Positions 1 through 5,761 of a DNA stretch of 5,761 nucleotides are shown piece by piece (the first letter of the stretch is position 1; the number at the start of each line of letters is the position of its first letter). The DNA is from an uncultured Acidimicrobiaceae bacterium (GTDB taxonomy: Bacteria > Actinomycetota > Acidimicrobiia > Acidimicrobiales > Ilumatobacteraceae), in contig CAIZMV010000110.1 of the NCBI GenBank assembly GCA_903934195.1, positions 1 to 5,761 on the forward strand, in the 5' to 3' direction. A model generated the notes under the pieces. That model was given only the letters and a program-made list of their open reading frames with translations, was not told where the DNA came from and made no database searches. The translations under genes were made by a program, and so were the position numbers.

Positions 1-1
1 A

Positions 2-1774
2 GACTCATGGAGCAAACAAGTTGATGCATGGGGAACGGTTGCTATTACTGCTACCCAACGTGACCATGACATTCCCGACTTGGTGTTAGAGATGGCGGCC
101 GAAGTGGAACATATGCCGCGACACTTAGGTATTCACTCGGGTGGAATGGTCATGTGCGACAGACCCATCATTGAAGTGTGTCCAGTTGAGTGGGGACGCA
201 TGGCTAATCGCAGTGTGTTGCAATGGGACAAAGATGATTGTGCTGCTGCAGGGTTGGTGAAGTTTGATCTGCTGGGTCTTGGCATGTTGTCAGCACTCTC
301 AAACGCGGTGTCGCTTATTTCAGAACATCGTGGGTATGAACTTGACCTTGCAACTATTCCGCAAGAAGACGATGTGTATTCCATGTTGTGTCGTGCAGAC
401 ACGGTGGGCGTATTTCAAGTGGAGTCGCGCGCACAAATGTCAACATTGCCCCGGTTGAAGCCGCGTCGCTTCTATGACTTGGTTGTGGAAATTGCACTCA
501 TTCGACCCGGACCAATTCAAGGTGGGTCTGTTCATCCGTACATTCGCAGACGTAATGGACTTGAACCAATTACGTATCTGCATCCGTTGTTAGAGAATTC
601 TCTCGGTAAAACTCTGGGCGTTCCGTTGTTTCAGGAACAACTGATGCAAATGGCAATCGATGTTGCGGGTTTTACGGCAAGCGAAGCTGATCAACTACGC
701 CAAGCCATGGGTTCAAAGAGATCACAGGCTCGTATGGAACGGTTGAAGGTGCGGTTGTATCAGGGCATGGCAGAACGCGGCATTACCGATGCAATCGCCG
801 ATGAGATTTTTCTGAAGATGGCAGCGTTTGCCAATTACGGATTTCCCGAAAGCCATTCGGTGAGCTTTGCGTATCTTGTCTATTCATCGTCGTACATAAA
901 GCTGCATGAACCGGCTGTTTTTTGTGCTGCGCTACTGAATGCGCAACCAATGGGTTTTTGGTCGCCACACACATTGGTACGTGATGCGCGACGACATGGC
1001 GTGGTGGTGCGTACACCTGATATCAACGCGTCGGGGCATGAAGCAACACTTGAAGTATGTAGTGATTCAGAAACTGGTTTGTCCGTGCGACTGGGTATCG
1101 GTTCTGTGCGCGGCATTGGGTCTGAACTTGCCCGCGAGATTGCGGTGCATCGGCCATACACATCAATTGAAGAACTTGTTGCACGTGTTCCTGCTTTGTC
1201 GCGCAAACAGGTTGAGGCTCTCGCTACAGCCGGTGCATTCACCGACAGTTTCGGTGATGATCGCAGGCACGCATTGTGGGAAGCAGGTGCACATGGCCAT
1301 GGCGATGTTGCTCATCTGCAAGGCATCATGGGGTTGAATTCACGGCCCACATTGCCTGGCATGGAACCAGTGGAAGAAGCCATTGCAGATTTGTGGGCCA
1401 CGGGTATTTCGCCTGATGGTCACCCCACAATTTTTCTGCGTGAACAACTTGCAGCAAAGGGAGTAGTTACTGCAGATGGGCTACCAGCTGTGCCTCACAA
1501 AGATCGAGTGTTGGTGGCAGGCATTGTTACGCATCGTCAACGCCCCAAGAGCGCACGCGGTGCCACATTCATCAGTTTGGAAGATGAGACGGGCCTCATC
1601 AATGTTGTGTGTTCAAAAGGTTGTTGGGCGCGGTACCGAAACGTTGCACGTGATGCATCGGCGTTGTTAGTGCGAGGCAGGGTGGAATCTGCAACAGGTG
1701 TTATCAATATCGTTGCTGAACAGTTGTTGCCGTTGTTTGCGCCGGCCACTATCCCTAGTCGCGATTTTCGCTAG
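2..1774 (+). CDS. dnaE2: Error-prone DNA polymerase DnaE2 (ImuC), C-terminal part; 5' end outside window
   Basis: This is the C-terminal half of a C-family DNA polymerase III alpha-type subunit. The reading frame is open from base 2 with family-like sequence before the first internal ATG, so the gene starts upstream of the window; about 590 codons are present against roughly 1,050-1,100 in the family. The KFDLLGL motif (codons 260-280) carries the third palm aspartate (codon 266-268). The stretch ANYGFPESHSVSFAYLVYSS and the following LLNAQPMGFWSP are characteristic of DnaE2 rather than replicative DnaE1. Next come a helix-hairpin-helix-like region (about 1160-1245) and an OB-fold (about 1503-1735, with FISLEDETGLINVV). 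The protein ends soon after the OB-fold, as DnaE2 does, without the long C-terminal domain of DnaE1. Known role of the family: SOS-induced translesion synthesis with ImuA/ImuB, which may lie upstream. The stop TAG is 5 bases from the convergent stop of the next gene. The two PDxDxD aspartates are outside the window, so catalytic completeness cannot be judged. Confidence 0.95.
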   Translation, partial: DSWSKQVDAWGTVAITATQRDHDIPDLVLEMAAEVEHMPRHLGIHSGGMVMCDRPIIEVCPVEWGRMANRSVLQWDKDDCAAAGLVKFDLLGLGMLSALSNAVSLISEHRGYELDLATIPQEDDVYSMLCRADTVGVFQVESRAQMSTLPRLKPRRFYDLVVEIALIRPGPIQGGSVHPYIRRRNGLEPITYLHPLLENSLGKTLGVPLFQEQLMQMAIDVAGFTASEADQLRQAMGSKRSQARMERLKVRLYQGMAERGITDAIADEIFLKMAAFANYGFPESHSVSFAYLVYSSSYIKLHEPAVFCAALLNAQPMGFWSPHTLVRDARRHGVVVRTPDINASGHEATLEVCSDSETGLSVRLGIGSVRGIGSELAREIAVHRPYTSIEELVARVPALSRKQVEALATAGAFTDSFGDDRRHALWEAGAHGHGDVAHLQGIMGLNSRPTLPGMEPVEEAIADLWATGISPDGHPTIFLREQLAAKGVVTADGLPAVPHKDRVLVAGIVTHRQRPKSARGATFISLEDETGLINVVCSKGCWARYRNVARDASALLVRGRVESATGVINIVAEQLLPLFAPATIPSRDFR

Positions 1775-1779
1775 GCAAA

Positions 1780-2070
1780 CTATTCGTTTGGTGTTTCGCC
1801 AAGACCATCATTGAACATGCGGTATGTCTCATAGATGTCTTTGCACTTCTGACACATCGGCACTTGCTTCGGGTCGCGAGACGGCACCCACACATGCCCA
1901 CACAATGCTTCGATGGGTGTTCCGTTGATGCGGGCTTCAAGAACTTTTGCTGCAGCATTTTCACCAGGCTCGGTCTTCACAATGTGAGCCACAATTGGTT
2001 CGCCAGTCTCAGGAACCATCTCTGTCTCTGGTCGCGACTCGACGGGGCGAGTTTTGAGTGGGGTTGCCAT
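1780..2070 (-). CDS. DUF3039 family small protein, putative metal-binding
   Basis: A 96-residue protein matching the actinobacterial DUF3039 pattern: a variable charged and proline-rich N-terminus (about 1-25), then AHIV, then the signature ALCGHVWVPSRDP (55-67) and PMCQKCKDIYE (72-82). Cys57, Cys73 and Cys76, with His59 or His29, could form one zinc site; this is inferred from the spacing. The family's function is not established. The start is the ATG at 2070; an in-frame TTG two codons upstream is less likely. No good Shine-Dalgarno sequence precedes the ATG. The gene runs tail to tail with dnaE2 (5-base gap) and head to head with the FmdB-type gene (44 bases between starts), so it is a single-gene transcript unless readthrough occurs. 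Confidence 0.88.
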   Translation of the reverse strand: MATPLKTRPVESRPETEMVPETGEPIVAHIVKTEPGENAAAKVLEARINGTPIEALCGHVWVPSRDPKQVPMCQKCKDIYETYRMFNDGLGETPNE

Positions 2071-2102
2071 GTCCAACAGTCAATCAGGTGAATGAGGTGC
2101 CG

Positions 2103-2108
2103 TACACT
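2103..2108 (+). promoter_or_regulatory. Probable -10 element (TACACT) for leaderless transcript of FmdB-type gene
   Basis: TACACT fits the actinobacterial TANNNT -10 consensus and lies exactly at -12 to -7 relative to the A of the ATG at 2115, the geometry expected if transcription starts at the start codon. There is no Shine-Dalgarno-like sequence at a useful distance (GAGGTG at 2094-2099 is too far away), which supports a leaderless mRNA. No convincing -35 hexamer is visible. A short motif alone is weak evidence; its placement is what makes it credible. Confidence 0.5.
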
Positions 2109-2114
2109 CAACAC

Positions 2115-2330
2115 ATGCCTTTGTATGAGTTTCGTTGCCGCACATGTGATTCCACATTCGATGAACGTCGCCCAATGGCAGAGGCCAATGCGCCTGCCAC
2201 ATGTCCGCAGGGCCATGACAACGCAGTACGCATGTTGAGCGTGTTTGCGTCAGTCGGTGGCGGTTCGGCTCAGGCAATGCCAGCAGCACCATCTGGTGGT
2301 GGCTGTTGTGGCGGGGGCTGCTGCTCATAA
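2115..2330 (+). CDS. FmdB-family zinc ribbon protein
   Basis: A 71-residue protein beginning MPLYEFRCRTCDSTFDERRP, the classic FmdB/CxxC_CXXC_SSSS zinc-ribbon start. Cys8 and Cys11 form the first knuckle; the second is C30-PQG-H33, the Cys/His variant common in actinobacteria, instead of CxxC. The C-terminal third is low complexity and ends in a Gly/Cys-rich tail with two Cys-Cys pairs (about 61-71), also typical of actinobacterial members. The family name comes from a putative regulator of the formamidase locus; the real function of these small proteins is unknown. The start is chosen from the family N-terminus; the longer in-frame ATG at 2058 would add 19 unrelated residues. The gene is followed after 3 bases by the DUF4031 gene, so the two very likely form an operon. 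Confidence 0.92.
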   Translation: MPLYEFRCRTCDSTFDERRPMAEANAPATCPQGHDNAVRMLSVFASVGGGSAQAMPAAPSGGGCCGGGCCS

Positions 2331-2333
2331 CGC

Positions 2334-2663
2334 ATGGCCATCTTTGTAGATGAGAGCAGATGGTGGTTCAAGGATCATCAGTGGTGCCACATGGTGAGCA
2401 ATCATTCATTTGAAGAACTACATCTGTTTGCTGTCACGCTAGAAATTCCCCAACGTGCATTTCATGGCGACCATTACGACTTGCCTGCACATATCCGCGC
2501 CATTGCAATTGACCTTGGCGCACAGGTGGTGACCAGTAGGGAACTGGTGACTCATTTGGTGAGTTCAGGCTTACGAATGTCCGCTGCGCAACGTCGTGCT
2601 TATAAAAGTGCTGAGGTGCTTGGCCATGGGTCTGGCATGCCCGCAATGGACCGTGGACAATAA
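2334..2663 (+). CDS. DUF4031 domain-containing protein
   Basis: A 109-residue protein matching DUF4031: the N-terminus MAIFVDESRWWF with a conserved Trp/Asp pattern, W17-CHM with His19, a SFEELHLFA helix (25-33), the hallmark FHGDHYDLP (43-51) and TSRELV (67-72). The conserved His and Asp residues (H19, H30, H44, D46, H47, D49) suggest a metal-dependent or hydrolase-like site, but the family has no established function. The start ATG lies 3 bases after the FmdB-type stop codon and lacks its own ribosome binding site, so translation probably depends on reinitiation after the upstream gene. The last 64 bases overlap the end of the minus-strand gene at 2600-3034. The tail after about residue 90 is outside the conserved core. 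Confidence 0.85.
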   Translation: MAIFVDESRWWFKDHQWCHMVSNHSFEELHLFAVTLEIPQRAFHGDHYDLPAHIRAIAIDLGAQVVTSRELVTHLVSSGLRMSAAQRRAYKSAEVLGHGSGMPAMDRGQ

Positions 2664-3034
2664 AGCCCACCGCGACCAATAACGACCCAGTCGAGCAGCT
2701 GTAGCCCGGCGTTGTTAGTCACCATTGCACAATGGTGAAGCATTTCGACATCACCACATTGAATGGGTGACACCGTGCGTACCGACACAAGAACAATTGA
2801 ATGCGCATTCGGAATGCGTGAGCATTGACCAACGATGTTGTGAATGGTGTTCTCATTGATGGGGTTATCGCGAATTAATCCGAGGCCTCGCTGTTGCTGA
2901 TCTGTAATCAGCGCATAGGTGTTGGCACGTAACGGATGTTCCAGTGCTAAACAGGCAACCCCTAATGATTCGACAAGTGAAGAGATGGAGTCAATAAAAG
3001 GACGTGGAATGTCGACAAGTGATGCGTTGAGCAT
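2600..3034 (-). CDS. Uncharacterised protein resembling a degenerate RadC/JAB domain
   Basis: A 144-residue protein that I do not recognise with certainty. The layout recalls the RadC (JAB/MPN-like) fold: a strand with YALITDQQQRGLGLI (40-54), HSIVLVSVRT (78-87), a region ending in a GD pair (94-95), then a helix and AGLQLLDWVVIGRGG (109-123), which parallels the RadC closing motif LGI-LLDHIIIG. The RadC metal site HNHPSG...PS..D is absent: the matching stretch (about 84-95) has no His, so if related it cannot be a JAMM metalloprotease. The ATG at 3034 is preferred over an in-frame GTG at 3061 because GGGAG lies 5 bases upstream of it. It follows the rhomboid gene on the same strand after 66 bases and may be co-transcribed. 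Its 3' end overlaps the DUF4031 gene on the other strand. Alternative: an unrelated actinobacterial family with similar secondary structure. Confidence 0.7.
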   Translation of the reverse strand: MLNASLVDIPRPFIDSISSLVESLGVACLALEHPLRANTYALITDQQQRGLGLIRDNPINENTIHNIVGQCSRIPNAHSIVLVSVRTVSPIQCGDVEMLHHCAMVTNNAGLQLLDWVVIGRGGLYCPRSIAGMPDPWPSTSALL

Positions 3035-3039
3035 GGAGT

Positions 3040-3044
3040 CTCCC
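3040..3044 (-). promoter_or_regulatory. Shine-Dalgarno GGGAG deciding the start at 3034
   Basis: On the minus strand GGGAG is followed by the 5-base spacer ACTCC and then ATG. It is the clearest ribosome binding site in the window, and it favours the ATG at 3034 over the GTG at 3061. It is also notable because several neighbouring genes lack any such site. Confidence 0.65.
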
Positions 3045-3100
3045 GTTGAAAGTTGGAACACGGGGGAATGTGAAGCGCACGTTATGTGGCGGGTGTGTCT

Positions 3101-3937
3101 CTAAAGAAAGAAAGCGATGAAAATCACTGATGCCACCATGCCAACGACGGGTGCAGCCCATGCAACCCAGGCTGCGGTGCGGTTCCAGCGGGGCTCGAGC
3201 ATTGCGTACCCAACTGCTGCACCCATTAACGCTCCGCCAACATGGCCACCAATTGAGATTCCGGGAATCGTGAACGTGATGAGCAAGTTCAGCAGCAATG
3301 TCGCGCCGATGCCAGTTTTCATTGGGTTAACGCCACGTTGTTGCAAACCGACAGCAGCTGCAGCCATCAGTCCGAACACAGCGCCAGAAGCTCCGCCCGT
3401 TAACGCATTAGGGCTGAAAGCAAGTGCACCAACAGAGCCTCCGAACATTGCAGCGAAATACAGCAATGCAAAACGTCCGCGATCAAGGGCAGGTTCAAGT
3501 AACTGACCAAGTTGCCACAACAAGAACATGTTCATACCGACATGAATTAACCCGTAATGAAGGAAACCAGAAGAAACAAGCCTGTACCACTCGCCATTGT
3601 CGATGAAGTATTGCGACAACGCCATATCCAATTCACGACCGTTGATTGCTCCACCATTTGTGAGAACTGTGGAACCCATAGTGACCCAAAGAAACAGAAA
3701 CACGTTCACTGCAATAATGATTCGGGTGATTAGTAGCGGTTGTGCTGCGTTCCAGAAACGAATGCGCTCACTAACTGGTGGCCGCGAACTTTTGATGCAG
3801 TCGACACAATGCGACCCAACATGAACTTGCGTCAGGCATTGGTTGCAGGCAGGACGACCACACCGTGTGCAATGACGACCCGTTGCCGTATCTGGGTGTC
3901 TGGTGCAGTATTCGAGAATCGGTGGGGGAAACGACAT
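3101..3937 (-). CDS. Rhomboid family intramembrane serine protease with N-terminal cysteine-rich (B-box-like) domain
   Basis: A 278-residue integral membrane protease that would cleave substrate proteins within or next to transmembrane helices. Residues 11-47 form a B-box-like zinc domain (C11, H14, C23, C26, C31, C34, H43, C44, C47), predicted cytoplasmic. About six to seven hydrophobic segments follow, roughly 67-86, 129-146, 155-175, 180-199, 208-226, 230-246 and 256-277. The rhomboid core is complete: HVGMN with His132 and Asn136, catalytic Ser184 in GGASGAVFG, and catalytic His232 in GGHVGG. The start ATG at 3937 shares its A with the TGA stop of the upstream fucose synthase gene (TGATG), which implies translational coupling; a TTG further upstream (3982) would lie inside that gene. 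GGAGG lies 13 bases upstream of the ATG, rather far. The zinc-domain/rhomboid fusion is common in actinobacteria; substrates are unknown. Confidence 0.95.
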   Translation of the reverse strand: MSFPPPILEYCTRHPDTATGRHCTRCGRPACNQCLTQVHVGSHCVDCIKSSRPPVSERIRFWNAAQPLLITRIIIAVNVFLFLWVTMGSTVLTNGGAINGRELDMALSQYFIDNGEWYRLVSSGFLHYGLIHVGMNMFLLWQLGQLLEPALDRGRFALLYFAAMFGGSVGALAFSPNALTGGASGAVFGLMAAAAVGLQQRGVNPMKTGIGATLLLNLLITFTIPGISIGGHVGGALMGAAVGYAMLEPRWNRTAAWVAWAAPVVGMVASVIFIAFFL

Positions 3938-4905
3938 CAGCGAGGCGCAGCCTCCGCTGCCGCTCGGTTGGCGAGATACCAATCAACTGTTGCAGCAAGG
4001 CCGTCTCGAAACTTCATGGCAGCTTTCCATCCGAGCAATTGCTCTGCACGTGTGGCGTCAATGCGTCTGCGCGGTTGACCATCTGGTTTCGTGGCATCCC
4101 ATTGAAGAGTGCCCGTATATCCAACGACTGACGCAATTGTTTCTGCGGTTTCGCGAATAGTGATTTCACTGTCAGATCCTAAGTTGATCGGCTCAGTTCC
4201 TTCGTGAGTTTCTGCAGCACGCACAATGGCTGCTGCTGCGTCTTCAACGTAGAGATATTCACGACTGGCCGAACCAGTGCCCCACACATCGATGTGGTCC
4301 GCACCTGATTCTTTGGCTTCGATGCATTTCTTGATGAGTGCAGGGATTACGTGTGAGACCGACTCATGGAATTTGTCGCCAGGGCCGTAGAGATTTGTCG
4401 GAATGAGGTACGCAAATTTTTGGCCGTATTGAATCGCATTCACCTGTGCATGTATCAGGTGAGCTTTTTTTGCGATTCCGTATGGAGCATTGGTCTCTTC
4501 TGGATAACCGTCCCACAACGATTCTTCTTTGAATGGAACAGGAGTGAGCTTCGGGTACGAGCAGACAGTGCCGAGCAGGACAGTTTTTTCTGTACCAGCA
4601 GCTCGAGTGGCTTCGATGATGTGTGTTCCCATCATGAGGTTGTCGAGATACAAAGGGGCAGGTGCAACCTGGTTGTATCCGATACCGCCGACGCGGGCAG
4701 CTAGATGAATGACATGGGTTGGTGAGTATGCGGCCAACATTGCGTCAGCAGCACCAGGGACCGTGAGGTCGTATTCGTCATGGGTGGGGGCGACTACACG
4801 AGCGCCCAGATCAGCCAATCGGGCCACCACGACCCGTCCGAGAAAGCCATTGCCCCCCGTGACCACCACACTGCGATTCGACCAAAATTCCGACATGGAT
4901 GCCAT
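3937..4905 (-). CDS. fcl: GDP-L-fucose synthase-like SDR epimerase/reductase
   Basis: A 322-residue extended short-chain dehydrogenase. In the family it converts GDP-4-keto-6-deoxy-D-mannose to GDP-L-fucose by 3,5-epimerisation and NADPH-dependent reduction, in the cytoplasm. Visible motifs are the Rossmann loop TGGNGFLG (16-23), HLAARVGGIGYN (67-78), LGTVCSYPK (111-119), PYGIAKK (141-147, Tyr142 and Lys146), PTNLYGPGDKFH (169-180), SHVIPALI (184-191), SREYLYVED (214-222) and KPDGQPRR (273-280). Cys115 and His185 match, by spacing, the acid/base Cys109 and His179 of the E. coli enzyme. Thr113 replaces Ser107 and Lys193 replaces Arg187. These differences place it in the GTVC-SYPK subgroup, whose exact product may be GDP-fucose or another GDP-deoxyhexose. 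No Shine-Dalgarno is seen at the ATG (4905); an in-frame ATG at 4896 is an alternative. The stop overlaps the rhomboid start, and the gene diverges from a glycosyltransferase gene. No GDP-mannose dehydratase partner lies in the window. Confidence 0.9.
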   Translation of the reverse strand: MASMSEFWSNRSVVVTGGNGFLGRVVVARLADLGARVVAPTHDEYDLTVPGAADAMLAAYSPTHVIHLAARVGGIGYNQVAPAPLYLDNLMMGTHIIEATRAAGTEKTVLLGTVCSYPKLTPVPFKEESLWDGYPEETNAPYGIAKKAHLIHAQVNAIQYGQKFAYLIPTNLYGPGDKFHESVSHVIPALIKKCIEAKESGADHIDVWGTGSASREYLYVEDAAAAIVRAAETHEGTEPINLGSDSEITIRETAETIASVVGYTGTLQWDATKPDGQPRRRIDATRAEQLLGWKAAMKFRDGLAATVDWYLANRAAAEAAPR

Positions 4906-4922
4906 AGTACGACTGGAACGGT

Positions 4923-4928
4923 CAGAAT
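4923..4928 (+). promoter_or_regulatory. Possible -10 element (CAGAAT) for leaderless glycosyltransferase transcript
   Basis: CAGAAT matches TATAAT at four of six positions and lies exactly at -12 to -7 relative to the GTG at 4935, the same geometry as the TACACT element before the FmdB-type gene. It lacks the first T of the TANNNT consensus, and no -35 is evident, so this is tentative. Confidence 0.3.
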
Positions 4929-4934
4929 GAAGGG

Positions 4935-5761
4935 GTGCTCATCGCCTACACCCTTGAACAATGCTGGCGCCGAGTGCCAGGGGGCACCGGAATCGCAGCC
5001 ATAGAAGTGGCTCGAGAGCTGGCTATGCGGTCTGACGTTGAGGTCATAGGCGTAGCGGGACGGCACCGCCACCCGCCAACAGATGGGTTTGCTCCTCCGA
5101 TTGCAGTGAACTCGTTGCCCATTGGCGGGCCGCTTCTCGTTGAATCCTGGTTGCGCCTCGGATGGCCGAAAGTTGAATCAGTTGTCGACAATGCAGACAT
5201 CGTGCATTCCACCACCATCATTCCTCCGGCAACGTCATTGCCATTGGTAGTCACCATTCATGACTTGGCTTTTTTGCGTCATCCTGATTTCTTTACTGCA
5301 CGCGGCAACAAGGTGTTTCGTCGCAGTCTTGACATCATGCTCAACAAAGCAGACATGGTGTTGTGCTCATCGCAAGCGACGCTTGAAGATTGTGTGACGG
5401 CAGGTTTTGACTCTGATCGTTTACGTCATGTTCCGCTTGGAGTGCGGGCCCAGACCATCACAGATGAAGATCGCACTCGAGTTCGTGCAACATATGATTT
5501 GCCTGAACAGTTTGTTTTGTTTGTCGGAACACTTGAGCCACGTAAGAACTTGACGCGCCTTATTGCGGCTCTCGGCTCACTTCGAGATGCTCCGCCATTA
5601 GTTGTAGTTGGAATGGCAGGGTGGGGAGACGAGGCACCATCAACCGCGCACGATGTTCGCTTTACGGGGTTTGTGCCAGCACATGATTTACCTGCTTTGT
5701 ACGAGGCGTGCACGGTTTTTGCATTTCCTTCGATTTTGGAAGGGTACGGATTGCCGGTCAT
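4935..5761 (+). CDS. GT4-type glycosyltransferase, N-terminal part; 3' end outside window
   Basis: An open frame of 275 codons plus two bases runs off the right edge; the family is usually about 350-400 residues. It is a GT-B fold retaining glycosyltransferase of the GT4 type, transferring a sugar from a nucleotide donor to a growing surface glycan at the inner face of the membrane. Motifs are YTLEQCWRRVPGGTGIA (5-21, glycine-rich acceptor-side loop), VVTIHDLAFLRHPDFF (105-120), the linker VPLGV (166-170), FVGTLEPRKN (196-205, with the Arg/Lys pair that normally contacts the donor phosphates), VRFTGFVP (241-248), LPALYEACTVFAFPS (252-266) and LEGYGLP (268-274), the start of the E-x7-E donor-binding motif. 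The GTG at 4935 is chosen because the protein then begins VLIAYTLEQCW, the normal family N-terminus; an ATG at 4927 is out of frame. No Shine-Dalgarno is present at a usable distance. It is divergent from the fucose synthase-like gene by 29 bases, suggesting one glycan locus. Donor and acceptor cannot be told. Confidence 0.9.
   Translation, partial: MLIAYTLEQCWRRVPGGTGIAAIEVARELAMRSDVEVIGVAGRHRHPPTDGFAPPIAVNSLPIGGPLLVESWLRLGWPKVESVVDNADIVHSTTIIPPATSLPLVVTIHDLAFLRHPDFFTARGNKVFRRSLDIMLNKADMVLCSSQATLEDCVTAGFDSDRLRHVPLGVRAQTITDEDRTRVRATYDLPEQFVLFVGTLEPRKNLTRLIAALGSLRDAPPLVVVGMAGWGDEAPSTAHDVRFTGFVPAHDLPALYEACTVFAFPSILEGYGLPV

Noticed and set aside
1..1774. dnaE2 fragment as a truncated pseudogene.
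   Set aside because: The frame is open to the window edge with intact family sequence from base 2, so the missing part is simply outside the window.
2078..2083. TTGACT on the minus strand as a -35 box for the DUF3039 gene.
   Set aside because: It lies only 8-13 bases before the ATG at 2070, so the matching -10 and start site would fall inside the coding region.
2283..2327. GGT/TGC-rich run as a DNA repeat or structured RNA.
   Set aside because: It is explained by the Gly/Cys-rich C-terminal tail normal for actinobacterial FmdB-type proteins.
3059..3061. GTG as the start of the RadC-like protein (153 residues).
   Set aside because: It has no ribosome binding site, while the ATG at 3034 has GGGAG five bases upstream.
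3079..3084. TAACGT on the minus strand as a -10 element for the RadC-like gene.
   Set aside because: It fits TANNNT, but there is no recognisable -35 and short matches of this kind are frequent; the gene may simply be read from the rhomboid transcript.
3117..3506. Long plus-strand reading frame opposite the rhomboid gene.
   Set aside because: It is a composition-driven shadow of the membrane protein's codons; the minus-strand frame carries all the rhomboid motifs.
4927..5004. ATG just upstream of the glycosyltransferase start as a small upstream gene or alternative start.
   Set aside because: It is out of frame with the glycosyltransferase and encodes a short unrelated peptide inside the GT4 N-terminal coding region.

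Overview
The window looks like a chromosomal piece of an actinobacterium, most plausibly an aquatic Acidimicrobiia/Ilumatobacter-type lineage. This is inferred from a DUF3039 protein, an FmdB-type zinc ribbon with a CPxGH second knuckle, a DUF4031 protein, a rhomboid protease with a cysteine-rich N-terminal domain, and an actinobacterial-type DnaE2. Third codon positions are mixed rather than strongly GC-rich, so this is not a classic high-GC actinomycete. Gene packing is very tight: no gene-free stretch exceeds about 70 bases, and no rRNA, tRNA, CRISPR array, insertion sequence or obvious intrinsic terminator was seen.

Layout: (1) Bases 2-1774, plus strand: C-terminal half of the error-prone polymerase DnaE2 (ImuC), cut by the left edge. 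(2) Tail to tail with it, after only 5 bases, is a DUF3039 small putative metal-binding protein on the minus strand (1780-2070). (3) Divergent from that, a plus-strand pair: a FmdB-family zinc ribbon (2115-2330) with a likely leaderless start, followed after 3 bases by a DUF4031 protein (2334-2663). (4) A minus-strand series read right to left: a GDP-L-fucose synthase-like SDR enzyme (4905 to 3937), a rhomboid intramembrane protease whose start overlaps the preceding stop by one base (3937 to 3101), and, 66 bases further on, an unrecognised protein that resembles a RadC/JAB domain stripped of its catalytic residues (3034 to 2600). The last overlaps the 3' end of the DUF4031 gene on the opposite strand by 64 bases. 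(5) A GT4-type glycosyltransferase (4935 to beyond the right edge) diverges from the fucose synthase gene with only 29 bases between start codons.

How the genes relate: the sugar-nucleotide enzyme and the glycosyltransferase at the right probably mark the edge of a surface-glycan biosynthesis locus (GDP-deoxyhexose supply plus transfer). The left part is housekeeping/SOS mutagenesis plus small conserved actinobacterial proteins of unknown role. Nothing here amounts to a clearly new multi-gene system. The most interesting items are the degenerate RadC-like protein with its antisense overlap, the coupling of a rhomboid protease to a sugar-nucleotide enzyme, and the leaderless, nearly promoterless divergent gene starts.
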